Counted from the first letter of the stretch, positions 33,805 through 46,292 are shown. The stretch: DNA of 64,000 nt from an uncultured beta proteobacterium (GCA_903886275.1 CAISLN010000040.1:107849-171848), one strand, 5' to 3'. Notes: generated by a model not told the origin, from the letters alone. A program made the numbers and translations.

Positions 33805-36228
33805 TTACTTGATGCATACCTGCCGCACCATCTTCAAGTCCGTCAGGCCCATCATGATCTTCTCCATGCCGTCCATCTTCAGGGTGCGCATGCCGCCCTC
33901 CACCGAGGCGGCGAAGAGCACGGCGACGCGGGCGCGTTCTTGTATGAGTTTCTTGACGCTGTCATCGGCCACCAGCAACTCGTGCAGGCCGACGCGGCCC
34001 TTGTAGCCGGTCTTGTTGCACTTGTCGCAGCCCACGGCGCGGTAGAGCCGGATCTGCCCGTTCTCGCCATAGGTCTGCATCCACTGCGCCACCATTTTCT
34101 GGCTCTCGCCGGCGTAGTCTTGCTCCCATGCCTTGGAATGGCGCAGCTCTTCGGCGTACTCGGCGGCAAACAGGCGCAGCTCTTCGGCGTCAGGCGCGTA
34201 GCTTTCCTTGCAGTCACACAGGCGCTTGGCCAGGCGCTGGGCCAGGATTCCCAAAAGCGCATCGGCAAAGTTGAAAGGGTCCATGCCCATGTCCATCAGG
34301 CGGGTGATGGACTCGGGCGCCGAGTTGGTGTGCAGGGTGGAGAACACCAGGTGACCGGTCAGCGACGCTTCCACACCCATGGACACCGTCTCCTTGTCGC
34401 GCGACTCGCCGACCATGATGATGTCCGGGTCGGCGCGCAAAAAGGCGCGCATGACCAGGGCAAAGTCGATGCCGGCTTTTTTGTTGATCTGCACCTGGCG
34501 CAGTCCCTTTTGGGTGATTTCCACCGGGTCTTCGGCGGTCCAGATCTTGGTGTCGGGCTTGTTCAAAAACTTCAGGATGCTGTGCAAGGTGGTGGTCTTG
34601 CCCGAGCCAGTGGGGCCGCAGACGTAGAACAGTCCGTAGGGCTTGCTCACCGTGGCTTCCAGCCGCGCCTTGTTGTGGGGGGTGAGGCCCAGCTTCTCCA
34701 GGGGAATCGGCTCGCCGGCGGCCAGAATCCGCATCACCACGTCCTCCACACCACCGGCGGTGGGGATGGTGGCAACGCGCAGTTCGATGTCCAGCGGGCC
34801 GTACTTCTTGAACTTGATCTTGCCGTCTTGGGGCTTGCGGCGCTCGGAGATGTCGAGGTCGCACATGATCTTCAGGCGCGTCACCATGGCCTGGCGGAAA
34901 TGCGCCGGCACCTCCACGTAGGGCGCCAGGCTGCCGTCCACCCGAAAGCGAATGCCGGTCTTGAACTTGCCCGGCATGGGCTCGATGTGGATGTCGGAGG
35001 CCTTCTGGTGGTAGGCGTCGATGATGACCTTGTTGACGAACTTGACCAGCTCGTTGTCGGCTGCGGCCGACTCCAGCGCCGAGTCTTCGTTGCTGCCATC
35101 GTCGATGGGGCCACCGTCCATGCCGGCCAACAAATCGTCGATGGTGGTGGTGTCTGCCGCTACGCCAAAAAGCTGTGCCAGGGTCTGGGCAAAATCCAGG
35201 TGCGTGGTGACACGGTAGACAAACTTGGCGATACGCGGAAACACCTGGGGCACCACGCGCGCGCCGCGCACCGCCTCGGGGTCGCGGCACATGATGACCA
35301 GCCCCTCGGGCGACTCTTCCAGCGGGATCCAGCCCTGCTCTTCCACAAACTCTCTCTTGAGCACGCCATGCAATGCTTCGATGCGCAGGCGCCCCGGGTT
35401 AAACGGCTCGTATGGCACACCAAAGAACTTGGCCAGGGCGGAGCCAATTTGCGCCGGCTTGATCTTAAAGTTGGCCAGCAGCATGTCCTCCACCGGCATT
35501 TCCTGGTTGCGCGCGTCCTGCACGCAGTGGCCCAGTTCCTCGTCGGTGAGCAGTCCGTCCTCCACCAGGCCGTCGTATTTGGTGGCCTTGCGGCGCGGCC
35601 CCTCTTCGGCCTTGCGCGCGCGCTGGCGGATGGCGGTGGCAAGGGTCTTGCAGACCTCAGCCACACCGTCGAGTTCGAGCGCGCCAAAGGGCTCATCGCT
35701 CTTGTTGTTGATGACCTGCAGCACACCGTGTAGGTGCTGGCCCTCCAGGATGGGGGCCACCAGCATCTGGCGCGTGCGGTAGCCCGAGCGCCGGTCCACT
35801 TCCTTCAGAAAGGTCAGCGCGGGGTGGATGCGCTTGAGCGCTTCATCGTCATAGACATCGGGCAGGTTCAGCGCCGTCTTGCTAAAGGCCACATAGCCAG
35901 CGATGCTTTGCGGCGTGATCGGCAGCTTGAGGTCGCGGCTGCTGCTCAGGCCGGTCTTGATCTTGGAAACAATCGCCGTACCGTCTTCGGTGACCGCATA
36001 CAGCGTGAGCCGGTCGGCGTTGAGCAGCTTGCAGATGTCCTGGCTGGTTTCCAGCATGATCTGCTCTACGTTCTCGGTGTCGTGTATGCGCGCTGTGACT
36101 TGGTGCAGCTGGCGGTAGAACAGCGCCTCAAAGGTCATACCCCGGGTTTTTGAGGGTAGCTTTTGCGACTCGAAGAACGCCTGCTCAGGCGACTTGTCCG
36201 TGCCGGACGATGAAGGGACAGCACTCAT
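33805..36228 (-). CDS. GspE/PilB family ATPase with N-terminal GAF domain
   Basis: The 807-residue protein combines a GAF domain (about residues 30-205; RQLHQVTARIHDTENVEQIM to GVLQVINNKSDEPF), a T2SSE/MshEN-like N-terminal domain (about 220-370) and a secretion ATPase domain. Walker A is GPTGSGKTTT, the Asp box is IWTAEDPVEI, Walker B is LRADPDIIMVGE and the His box is HLVFSTLHTNS. The zinc module has CDC and CDKCNKTGYKGRVGLHELL. It may power pilus or type II-like assembly, with the GAF domain adding small-molecule control. It overlaps the downstream hydrolase gene by four bases. Confidence 0.9.
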   Translation of the reverse strand: MSAVPSSSGTDKSPEQAFFESQKLPSKTRGMTFEALFYRQLHQVTARIHDTENVEQIMLETSQDICKLLNADRLTLYAVTEDGTAIVSKIKTGLSSSRDLKLPITPQSIAGYVAFSKTALNLPDVYDDEALKRIHPALTFLKEVDRRSGYRTRQMLVAPILEGQHLHGVLQVINNKSDEPFGALELDGVAEVCKTLATAIRQRARKAEEGPRRKATKYDGLVEDGLLTDEELGHCVQDARNQEMPVEDMLLANFKIKPAQIGSALAKFFGVPYEPFNPGRLRIEALHGVLKREFVEEQGWIPLEESPEGLVIMCRDPEAVRGARVVPQVFPRIAKFVYRVTTHLDFAQTLAQLFGVAADTTTIDDLLAGMDGGPIDDGSNEDSALESAAADNELVKFVNKVIIDAYHQKASDIHIEPMPGKFKTGIRFRVDGSLAPYVEVPAHFRQAMVTRLKIMCDLDISERRKPQDGKIKFKKYGPLDIELRVATIPTAGGVEDVVMRILAAGEPIPLEKLGLTPHNKARLEATVSKPYGLFYVCGPTGSGKTTTLHSILKFLNKPDTKIWTAEDPVEITQKGLRQVQINKKAGIDFALVMRAFLRADPDIIMVGESRDKETVSMGVEASLTGHLVFSTLHTNSAPESITRLMDMGMDPFNFADALLGILAQRLAKRLCDCKESYAPDAEELRLFAAEYAEELRHSKAWEQDYAGESQKMVAQWMQTYGENGQIRLYRAVGCDKCNKTGYKGRVGLHELLVADDSVKKLIQERARVAVLFAASVEGGMRTLKMDGMEKIMMGLTDLKMVRQVCIK

Positions 36229-37055
36229 AACGCAAACTCCTGACCGGCCCGCAGCCAGTGAATGTCATGGGTGACGTGGGGGCCAAAGGGCAGGGTCTGA
36301 TCAAAGCACTGTATTTCGGACATGATCATTTCCGTTTCAGCCGGCTTGGTGTGTGTGATGTAGATGGGATAGCGCTTGTCCTTTGCAATGCAATCGAGTT
36401 CCTGCGCCAGCGACAGCGGCGACAGATGCAGACTGCGTCGCGCCAGCTCTTTTTCGCGGTTGCTGAATGCGGTCTCTATGAACAGCATGGCCACGTCGAG
36501 CTGGTTGACGCGCTGCCAAAAAGCCGGGTTGCGTTCGGTGTCGCCACTAAAGACCCAGGCACCCCGCCCGGCGCTGACTGCGTACCCGGCGGCCGGCACT
36601 GTGTGCACAGCAGGCAGCACCTCCACCCACTTATCGCCGAATGCCAGCACTTGCCCGATCTCGATGGTATGGAAACGCACAAAGGGCGCCGCGACCGACG
36701 GAATGCGGCTGAAGTCGGGCCAGATCACATCGTTGAAGATGTGGGCCTTGAGCGCCGCAATGGTGCCCTCCAGCGCGAAGATGTTGAGCGGCTGTGTGCG
36801 CTGCGACGCCACCGAGTCCACCATCAGGGGCAGGGCCGCCACATGGTCCAGGTGCGAATGCGTTAGCAGCACCTGATCGACCCGGCGCATTTCGTCCAGC
36901 GTCAAATCGCCCACCCCGGTACCGGCGTCGATCAGCAAATCACCATCGATCAGAAACGAGGTGGTTCTGCAGTCACGGGCGATGGTGCCGGAGCAGCCGA
37001 GGACACGTACTTTCAAGGCGCTGGTCTCATTTGGTTTCAAAATTGGTAGCCCCAT
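36225..37055 (-). CDS. Metallo-beta-lactamase-fold hydrolase (cyclic-nucleotide phosphodiesterase-like)
   Basis: The 276-residue product has the MBL metal motif THSHLDHVAALPL (HxHxDH), further ligands in LPAVHTVPAAGYA and FSGDTERNPAF, and a terminal histidine segment ITHTKPAE. The arrangement is close to class II 3',5'-cyclic-AMP phosphodiesterases and RNase Z-type folds. Its coupling to the GAF-containing ATPase (four-base overlap) suggests that it tunes a signal sensed there, an inference. The start at 37055 is chosen over longer ones because family similarity begins at LKVRVLGCSGT. Confidence 0.82.
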   Translation of the reverse strand: MGLPILKPNETSALKVRVLGCSGTIARDCRTTSFLIDGDLLIDAGTGVGDLTLDEMRRVDQVLLTHSHLDHVAALPLMVDSVASQRTQPLNIFALEGTIAALKAHIFNDVIWPDFSRIPSVAAPFVRFHTIEIGQVLAFGDKWVEVLPAVHTVPAAGYAVSAGRGAWVFSGDTERNPAFWQRVNQLDVAMLFIETAFSNREKELARRSLHLSPLSLAQELDCIAKDKRYPIYITHTKPAETEMIMSEIQCFDQTLPFGPHVTHDIHWLRAGQEFAL

Positions 37056-37291
37056 CCCACGCGGGATCGAAAGGCAACAGCCGCATGGAGGATACCCGTT
37101 CGGCGTAAAGCGGGTACAGGCACGTGATTGGCCGCATGCGCCTTGCCTTCGAGGTGCGAGCAATGTTCGGTCCGCTGATGCACCTCCAGTTGCAGCAAGG
37201 TGACCACCGTGCGCTGCCAATGCTTGTTTGCGGATTGCATGTCACCGCGCCTTGCTGCTTCTATGCCCTGCTGGTGTTCCAGCTAGCAGGC

Positions 37292-37945
37292 TCAGGACTG
37301 CACGAACTGCATTTGGGTGCCGGCCAGCTCAATCACATCGCCATTCTTCAGGGGCAGCGGTTCGGAGGTAATGGGCGTGCCATTAAGTGTGGGGTTGCCG
37401 CCGCCTTCCACATGGTGCACCACAAAGCCGTGGTGGCGTTTGGTGATGGCGGCGACGGCGACGGCCGGCTTGCCAATGGTGGTCACGACCTTGGTCAGCG
37501 GCACTTCGCGCCCGGCGGCTGCTCCACTCAATACCTTGATGGCGGCCTTGGGTCCGGTGGCTGCATCCGGTGTGCCCAGCACCGCGGAGGGCGCGGCAGG
37601 CGCGGCGGCTGCGGGACGGGCAGTAAGCACCATGGTCTTGTCAAAATTGTCGGCGGCGTTGTCGCCGACAAACTTGATCTTGTATTTGCCAACCTCGATG
37701 GCATCGCCGTTTTGCAGAGCCTGTTTTTTGATGGCCTTGCCGTTGACGTAAGTGCCGTTGGTGCTGTTGAGATCTTCCAGCACGACCTCGGCACCACTCA
37801 TGTGAATCACCGCATGCTCACCACTGACAGCAAGGTTGTCTATCACGATGTCGTTATACGGCCTGCGTCCCAAGGTGGTTCTGTCCTTGGTCAGCTGCAC
37901 TTCCTTGATAACCACCTCGTCAATTGACACGATCATTTTCGGCAT
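37292..37945 (-). CDS. Double FHA-domain protein
   Basis: The 217-residue cytoplasmic protein has an N-terminal FHA domain (about 20-90; LGRRPYNDIVIDNLAVSGEHAVI and LNSTNGTYVNG are the phosphothreonine-binding signatures) and a second FHA-like domain (about 135-217; TTIGKPAVAVAAITKRHHGFVV, TLNGTPI), joined by an Ala/Pro-rich linker. The second domain has a less complete signature. It sits with a PP2C phosphatase and a Ser/Thr kinase, a classic phospho-signalling trio. A clear AAGGAG precedes the ATG at 37945. Confidence 0.92.
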   Translation of the reverse strand: MPKMIVSIDEVVIKEVQLTKDRTTLGRRPYNDIVIDNLAVSGEHAVIHMSGAEVVLEDLNSTNGTYVNGKAIKKQALQNGDAIEVGKYKIKFVGDNAADNFDKTMVLTARPAAAAPAAPSAVLGTPDAATGPKAAIKVLSGAAAGREVPLTKVVTTIGKPAVAVAAITKRHHGFVVHHVEGGGNPTLNGTPITSEPLPLKNGDVIELAGTQMQFVQS

Positions 37946-37992
37946 GACCGGCTCCTTTTCCTGAAGATTAATATTGGCAAACAAATCGCGCA

Positions 37993-38778
37993 CTATTTTC
38001 CTAGCAATCTCGCAATTAAACCCCGCTTTTCGCTGCCTTTGTTCAGTTCTACCATCAAAACGGAAATATTATCCCGTCCTCCATGGTCATTGGCCGCATC
38101 CACCAGCGCCGCCGCTTGGCGCTCTAGGCTGGTCTCTGTCGCCATGATTTTGGCAATCGTGGCATCGCTCACCATGTCCGAAAGTCCGTCCGAACACAGC
38201 AAGTAGACATCGCCCGGCTCCACCGCATGTTCGTTCACTTCGGTGAGCACCAGGGCTTCCACGCCCAGGGCCCGGGTCACCAGGTTTTTGATGTTCGAGT
38301 GTTCGGCCTGCTCGGGCGTAATCAGCCCGGCATCGAGCTGCTCCTGCAGCAGGGAATGGTCGCGCGTAATCTGCTCCAGCATGCCGGCGCGCAGCCGGTA
38401 GCAACGCGAATCGCCGATATGTCCCAGCACCAGCGCATCGTCGCGGAACACCGCCACCACCAGGGTGGTACCCATGCCTGCGTACTGGGCGTTGCTGTTG
38501 GCGGCGTTAAAGATCGCTAGGTTGGCGCTGTCCACACAAATTTCCAGGGCCCGGCGCACTTCCCTGGAACGTGCCACCGCGCCCACTTCGGTCAGCCAGC
38601 GGCTGAGTTCGAACTTGATGTAGGTCGTGGCCATGCCGCTGGCCACCTCACCGGCGTTGTAGCCGCCCATGCCATCTGCCAGCACCACCACGCGCGTCTC
38701 CTCGTCGATGGCAACCGAATCTTCGTTGTTGTCACGGGCACGACCGGTATCCGTTTTGGCGCAATAGGTGTAGATCAT
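37993..38778 (-). CDS. PP2C-type protein phosphatase
   Basis: The 261-residue product is a PPM/PP2C Ser/Thr phosphatase: RDNNEDSVAI near the N terminus, VLADGMGGYNAGEVAS with the metal-binding aspartate and DGMGG motif, LGHIGDSRCYRLR, and LLCSDGLSDMV and DNISVLMVEL near the end. All metal ligands look intact. It would reverse phosphorylation by the neighbouring kinase, which is broken in this sequence. It overlaps the kinase gene by four bases (ATGA on the reverse strand) and lies 47 bases before the FHA gene. Confidence 0.95.
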   Translation of the reverse strand: MIYTYCAKTDTGRARDNNEDSVAIDEETRVVVLADGMGGYNAGEVASGMATTYIKFELSRWLTEVGAVARSREVRRALEICVDSANLAIFNAANSNAQYAGMGTTLVVAVFRDDALVLGHIGDSRCYRLRAGMLEQITRDHSLLQEQLDAGLITPEQAEHSNIKNLVTRALGVEALVLTEVNEHAVEPGDVYLLCSDGLSDMVSDATIAKIMATETSLERQAAALVDAANDHGGRDNISVLMVELNKGSEKRGLIARLLGK

Positions 38779-40818
38779 TCGTAGCTTTGTATTTCAATAT
38801 CCGAGGTACCCGCGCTGCGCCCAGACGCCTGGAGCGGTACGGCGGCAGCAAAAGCCACCGTTTTTTGCGCCCCCATAGGGGACTCGGCCTGCCTCCCGTC
38901 ACCACCCAGCGACCATTGCACCGCCACCTCCCGCAGATCAGCCGCAAACTGCGCCCCGCTCTGGTAACGCGTCTCTGGGCGCTTGCTCAAGGCGCGCACC
39001 ACCACATCGGCCAGGGCTTGCACAATGTCAGGTCGCAGGACACGGATATCGGCGGCCTCTTGGTTGGCAATCTTGAACATCAATTCAGACATCGACTCGC
39101 CGCGAAACGGCAACACAACGGTCAGCAACTGGTACAGCATAACGCCCAGCGAGTACAGGTCCGAGCGGCCATCCACTTTTTTGCCCGCCAGTTGCTCGGG
39201 CAATGGCGATATAGGCCAGGTCGTGCTCCTCACCGGCATCGAAAATCGTCACGGTGTTCTGGCGCTGCAGACGCCCCGCCGTCTGCGCCTCGCGAAAGAA
39301 GCGCTCGCGCGCATCGCTCAGTTCATCGCCGGCAAACTCTTGGCTCAGCGCCAGGGTCTTGATGGCCACCACGCGCCCTATCTTCGGGTCACGCCTTTGG
39401 TAGACCACACCCATGGCACCCTTGCCCAGTTCCTTTTCCACTTGGTAGCGCCTCAGCATGGGCTGCTCAATGCCGCCGCCATCGCGCAGCAAGGTGCCCC
39501 CGGGATGGGCACAGCGTCCCTCCAACATCCCGGTTTCGGACAGGTTCTTGGCCCGGTTGCGCTTGGCCTGCAAGTCCTTATAGCCGGCATCGAAGGCGGC
39601 CATGTGCGCGTACACCGCCTCGGCCTTGTTGAACTGGCGCTTGCGCTCGAAGTCCATGACCAGGCTATAGAGATTGCCCATCAGCGCCTCGCCCGCAGGC
39701 ACGCGACAGAAGCGGTCAAAGGCCATGTCCAACTGGCCCTGACCCTGTAGCGCCAGGCACGTCATGCGGTTGGTTTCGGCCGATTCTTCGTCGGCCTTCA
39801 CCTTGCCGGCCTCGGTCAGGAGGAAGCGCTTGGTGGTCAGCGCCAGATGGCCCAGCACAAGGGCCGTGGCCGCAAACACCAACTTGATCCAAGTGGCAGC
39901 AAGCGACAACAGACCGAACTCCAGCCCCAGCAGGGCCACGAACAGGAGCAGGGTGATGGCTGCGGCCTGGCCGGCCGGTTGCCGCGGCAAAACCCCAATC
40001 ACATAGGCAGCGACCAAGAGAAAGGCGCCCAGCGAGGCCCAAACACCCCATGCCGGCTGCACCAGAAAATGCCCACTGAGAATACTGGAGGTGATGTGCG
40101 CCATGGTTTCTGCGTACGACAGCCCCGCGTAACCCGGCACCGGCGCGCCCACACCCGCTGCCGTGGCGCCAATGATGACGATCATGTCGGCATATTTGGC
40201 GGCTGCAACTTTGCCCGTCAGCACGTCATCAAACGAGTCCACCGCAAAGGTCGGGTGGCCATCTTGGCCGGGGTAAAACTGCGCCAACATCAGGGCCGCA
40301 GCATCGGTGCGTATGCGCAGCCCGCCGATTTGCACCGACTCGCCCGGGTGCAGCTTCATGTCGCGGGCGTTGAGGTTCAGGCTGTGCGCGGCCGCAAGCA
40401 GCGCCATGGAGGGCACCACCTTGCCGTAGTAGTTCACCAGTAGGGGCTCGGCGCGCACGACGCCGTCCACATCGGAGAGCTCGTTCAGGTGCCCCACACC
40501 GGCTGCGGCATTGCCCAGCAAAGCAATCGGCTGCTGAGCGCGCAGCACATTGCCGGCGCGCTGCATGCTAGCGGCCAACACGCTGTCGGTATCGAGCGCA
40601 GTTTGAGGCTGCGCAATCAAGGCGGCAATCTGTTCGTTGGGGGCACCGGCCCCGGTGGCCAGGGTGTCCCGGATCTTGTGGATATACAGCAGGCCCGGGT
40701 CCACCTCGGGTTCAAAAAACAGGGCGGTGTGCACCACGGTCGCGGCCACAATGGCCACACCGGCGACCCAATCGGTGCGCCATATAGCTCTGCTCCCCGT
40801 TTTTGTAGACTTTGTCAC
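38775..40818 (-). pseudogene. CHASE2-type Ser/Thr protein kinase, disrupted by internal deletions
   Basis: An intact gene would encode an extracytoplasmic CHASE2 domain, three membrane helices and a cytoplasmic kinase. The first frame (from a GTG at 40818, with GGGAG upstream) has a CHASE2 remnant that starts late (HTALFFEPEVDPGLLYI follows the first helix at once), the helices, and the kinase N lobe (ELGKGAMGVVY; VVAIKTLAL). At about 39205 it jumps to the other frame, which resumes at PEQLAGKKVDGRSDLYSLGVMLYQLL. The catalytic loop HRD and the DFG motif are missing altogether, so it cannot be a working kinase. Natural decay or an assembly error are both possible. Confidence 0.8.
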
Positions 40819-40990
40819 ATGCACTCCCGAACCCTGTGATTGACCGCCCTGGCCCCTACGGCTGCCCATTTGCGTTGCAGGCAATGCGCACCACGTTAGC
40901 AGAGCCCACCGCTAGCGACAACAATTGATTGCGGGGCGTTTCGAGACCAACGGCCGGGCGGTGTCGCACATGTGCCAAGGCGAAGCACCA

Positions 40991-41024
40991 AAAAAAAATG
41001 CCCAAGCGGCAGGGCTTGGGCATT
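40991..41024 (-). terminator. Intrinsic terminator after sucD
   Basis: AATGCCCAAGC (40997-41007) pairs with GCTTGGGCATT (41014-41024); read on the reverse strand the stem is followed by a run of T (complement of A 40991-40998). It lies about 50 bases past the sucD stop. Confidence 0.88.
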
Positions 41025-41075
41025 GGCGCGGCTGAAGGGGCGGGTGCCCCGCTCAGCCTGGCTTGGGCAATCTGC

Positions 41076-41972
41076 TTACTTAAGCAGGGCCTTGAGCAGC
41101 TTGGCCATCTCGGACGGATTGCGTGTGATGGTGAAGCCACACTCTTCCATCACTGCCAGCTTGGCATCGGCCGTGTCGGCACCGCCAGAGATCAACGCAC
41201 CAGCGTGACCCATGCGCTTGCCCGCAGGTGCCGTCACGCCAGCGATGAAACCAACGATGGGCTTCTTCATGTTGAGCTTGCACCAGCGTGCGGCTTCGGC
41301 TTCGTCGGGTCCGCCGATTTCGCCAATCATGATGACCGCGTCGGTATCAGGATCGTCGTTGAAGGCGCGCATCACATCGATGTGCTTGAGGCCATTGATG
41401 GGGTCGCCACCAATGCCAACAGCAGACGACTGGCCCAGACCGATTTCGGTCAGTTGCGCCACGGCTTCGTACGTCAGGGTACCGGAGCGCGAAACCACGC
41501 CGATACGGCCCTTGCGGTGAATGTGACCGGGCATGATGCCGATCTTGATTTCATCGGGGGTGATCAGGCCGGGGCAATTAGGTCCGAGCAGCAAAGTTTC
41601 CTTGCCGCCGGCAGCAACTTTTGCCTTCATGCGGTTGCGCAGAATCAGCATGTCCTTGACCGGGATGCCTTCGGTGATGCAGATGGCCAGGTCCAGGTCG
41701 GCTTCTACGGCTTCCCAAATGGCAGCAGCCGCGCCGGCTGGTGGCACATAGATCACGGAAACGGTAGCACCGGTTTCGCTTGCTGCTTCCTTGACGGAGG
41801 CGTAGATCGGGATGTTGAAGATGGACTCGCCAGCCTTCTTGGGGTTCACGCCCGCGACGAAGCAGTTCTTGCCGTTCGCGTATTCCTGGCATTTTTCCGT
41901 ATGGAATTGACCGGTCTTGCCGGTAATGCCTTGGGTGATGACCTTGGTGTCTTTATTGATGAAGATCGACAT
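41076..41972 (-). CDS. sucD: Succinyl-CoA synthetase alpha subunit
   Basis: The 298-residue product is SucD, which with SucC makes succinate and ATP from succinyl-CoA in the TCA cycle. The CoA-binding start is [16 protein letters not shown], and the phospho-histidine loop is [14 protein letters not shown]. Signature [14 protein letters not shown] is present. Length is typical. It follows sucC by nine bases on the same strand and ends before a strong terminator. Confidence 0.97.
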   Translation of the reverse strand: MSIFINKDTKVITQGITGKTGQFHTEKCQEYANGKNCFVAGVNPKKAGESIFNIPIYASVKEAASETGATVSVIYVPPAGAAAAIWEAVEADLDLAICITEGIPVKDMLILRNRMKAKVAAGGKETLLLGPNCPGLITPDEIKIGIMPGHIHRKGRIGVVSRSGTLTYEAVAQLTEIGLGQSSAVGIGGDPINGLKHIDVMRAFNDDPDTDAVIMIGEIGGPDEAEAARWCKLNMKKPIVGFIAGVTAPAGKRMGHAGALISGGADTADAKLAVMEECGFTITRNPSEMAKLLKALLK

Positions 41973-41981
41973 GTCTATTCC

Positions 41982-43142
<1,161 letters not shown>

Positions 43143-43344
43143 AACATCTCTCTAGAGGCTGGACAATGTTCACCACGATGTACAAGAGGGAACTCACACA
43201 CATGGCACTGGGCACATCAGGGCGGGACTGTATCATGGTGCAGCGCGCAAAACTTGTAGCAGTCTTACAGACCGCCTCTGAAAAGCCCTTGGTTACATAG
43301 GGGTTACAGAGGGGGAAATCAGTTCTCTTAAACACCAGAGTTAC

Positions 43345-44280
43345 ATGAAAAAAATATTTATCGACGGCGAGGCCGGCACCACTGGCCTGCAGATCCGCGA
43401 ACGCCTGCAATCCATGTCCAGCGTCGAGCTGCTCAGCATTGATCCGGCTTTGCGCAAAGACCCACTGGCCAAGCGCGCCCTGATGACGCAGGCCGATTTG
43501 GTGGTGCTGTGCCTGCATGACGATGCCGCTGTGGAGTCCGTGGCGATGATCGATTCCATCGCCGCAGAGACCGGCAAACCAGGCCCCAAAATCATCGACG
43601 CCTCTACCGCCCACCGCACCGCAGCGGGTTGGGTTTATGGCTTTCCCGAGCTGGCCGCGGGTCAGCGTGAAGCAGTGATGGGCGCGCATCGCGTGGCCAA
43701 TCCCGGCTGCTACGCCACCGGCGCGATTGCGCTGATTCGCCCCTTGGTTGATGCCGGTTTGTTGCCTGCTGACTTTCCGGTTTGCCTGCCATCTATCAGC
43801 GGCTATTCGGGTGGCGGACGCAGCATGATGGAAGACTATGAAGCCGGCAAGGCGCCGCCCATGGAGCTCTACGCGTTGGGCCTGAAGCACAAGCATGTTC
43901 CCGAAATCATGTGCTACACCGGCCTCACACGCCGCCCTTTGTTTGTGCCCTCGGTGGGCAATTTTGTGCAGGGCATGTTGGTGCAGTTACCGCTGCATTT
44001 GGACACGCTGCCGGGCAAGCCCACAGCGGTTGATTTGCACGAAGCCTTGGCCAACCACTATGCGGGCAGCCATTGGGTGACGGTGGAGCCGGCAACGGCC
44101 GATTTGAAACTCGATGCGGTGGCGTTGGCCAATACCAACAAGATGGAGCTGCGTGTGTTTGGCAACGACGCGGCCGCCGATGGATTTGCCCATGCGGTGC
44201 TGGTGGCGCGTCTCGACAATCTGGGCAAGGGTGCCAGTGGTGCGGCGGTGCAGAACCTGCAGTTGATGCTGGGGATTTAA
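43345..44280 (+). CDS. argC: N-acetyl-gamma-glutamyl-phosphate reductase, type 2
   Basis: The 311-residue product is the short (AGPR type 2) form of ArgC, which reduces N-acetylglutamyl phosphate to the semialdehyde in arginine synthesis. It begins [17 protein letters not shown] (NADP site) and carries the catalytic cysteine in [20 protein letters not shown] provides the conserved histidine. Length fits type 2 (about 310) rather than type 1 (about 345). It stands alone, convergent with recX. Confidence 0.95.
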   Translation: MKKIFIDGEAGTTGLQIRERLQSMSSVELLSIDPALRKDPLAKRALMTQADLVVLCLHDDAAVESVAMIDSIAAETGKPGPKIIDASTAHRTAAGWVYGFPELAAGQREAVMGAHRVANPGCYATGAIALIRPLVDAGLLPADFPVCLPSISGYSGGGRSMMEDYEAGKAPPMELYALGLKHKHVPEIMCYTGLTRRPLFVPSVGNFVQGMLVQLPLHLDTLPGKPTAVDLHEALANHYAGSHWVTVEPATADLKLDAVALANTNKMELRVFGNDAAADGFAHAVLVARLDNLGKGASGAAVQNLQLMLGI

Positions 44281-44342
44281 GCGGTCCTTGCGCTCTGGTG
44301 ACTATTGAAGTCGCGGTTGCTTCACTCGCACGCAGGCGCACT

Positions 44343-44410
44343 CATGCCCGCGCAGGCGGGAATGACGGGATGGGAGGCGGGAATGACGGGGCAGGACGCG
44401 GGGATGACGT
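44343..44410. repeat. Three tandem copies of a CGGGAATGACGG-type repeat
   Basis: Between the convergent argC and recX ends, about 22-base units repeat: GCGCAGGCGGGAATGACGGG, GGAGGCGGGAATGACGGGG and GGACGCGGGGATGACGTCC. The same sequence in reverse (CCCGTCATTCCCGCGCAGGC) occurs again at 57893-57912, between hsdR and hsdM. This is a dispersed extragenic repeat common in Burkholderiales genomes. Confidence 0.75.
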
Positions 44411-44449
44411 CCACATTTCATGATCTGGGGTGGCCTTTGTCCGTGACAG

Positions 44450-44899
44450 TCATTCCTCATCCCCACCCGACACCACCCGGTGAATCGTGTCGCCACCAAA
44501 GCCCCGGCCCGCTAGAAAGCGCATCTGCTTGCCGCGCTCGGCCGCATCCACTGGCTGGGTGCCGAATTTCTTGCGCCAGACTTCCCGCGCCCGCTCCAGT
44601 TCGGTAGATCGCAGACGATTCACCGCATCGGCCACGGCCTCGGGCTCCAGGCCCTTGGCTTGCAACTCCTGCTTGATGCGCTGCGTGCCCAGCTTGGCGG
44701 AGCGGCGGTACAGCACCGACTCGATGACACGGCCCTCGTTGATAAAGTCCTTGGCCTGCAGACTGTCCAGCACACGCGCCAACTGTCCCGGCTCTTCCTC
44801 GAAGCGGGCCAGCTTGTGCTCCAACTCGGCGCGCGAATGTTCGCGCCCGCAGAGCAGGCGCAGGGCACGCCCGGTGAGAGAAAGTGGAGTAGCTGCCAT
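44450..44899 (-). CDS. recX: RecA regulator RecX
   Basis: The 149-residue, mostly helical product matches RecX, which binds RecA filaments and dampens recombinase and coprotease activity. Marks: GRALRLLCGREHSRAELEHKL at the N terminus and RRSAKLGTQRIKQELQAKGL. It follows recA on the same strand after 83 bases, the usual arrangement, and is probably SOS-induced with it. Confidence 0.93.
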   Translation of the reverse strand: MAATPLSLTGRALRLLCGREHSRAELEHKLARFEEEPGQLARVLDSLQAKDFINEGRVIESVLYRRSAKLGTQRIKQELQAKGLEPEAVADAVNRLRSTELERAREVWRKKFGTQPVDAAERGKQMRFLAGRGFGGDTIHRVVSGGDEE

Positions 44900-44982
44900 G
44901 ATTCAGATAGACGCCTGAAGAACTATGCGGCTTGCAAGGACCGTGAGCGCCACAGACTAGCGAGCGCCCCGGCCCGTGCAAC

Positions 44983-46149
<1,167 letters not shown>

Positions 46150-46208
46150 GAAATATCTCCTTAAAGATCAACGGGTTTGGATTCTGTTGGCACCTGCCAT
46201 TAATCACA

Positions 46209-46228
46209 GGCTGGATGCTTGAACAGTA
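46209..46228 (-). promoter_or_regulatory. Candidate LexA (SOS) box of recA
   Basis: On the reverse strand the bases read TACTGTTCAAGCATCCAGCC. The left half TACTGT matches the LexA consensus, the CTG-N10-CAG core is intact, and the right half has a one-base change next to it (CCAG for ACAG). It lies 60 bases upstream of the recA ATG, the expected position. Confidence 0.7.
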
Positions 46229-46249
46229 GTTTACCGGGGATGGTTGAAA

Positions 46250-46285
46250 TTGGTAAACCCTTTTTTTAGTCAGTTTGCATTACCA
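46250..46285. promoter_or_regulatory. Inverted half-sites before the MarR-family gene
   Basis: TGGTAA (46250-46255) and TTACCA (46280-46285) are inverted copies 24 bases apart, ending eight bases from the MarR-family ATG. The long spacing is unusual for one dimer; two binding events or looping are possible. This is a weak candidate autoregulatory operator. Confidence 0.3.
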
Positions 46286-46292
46286 TTTAACG

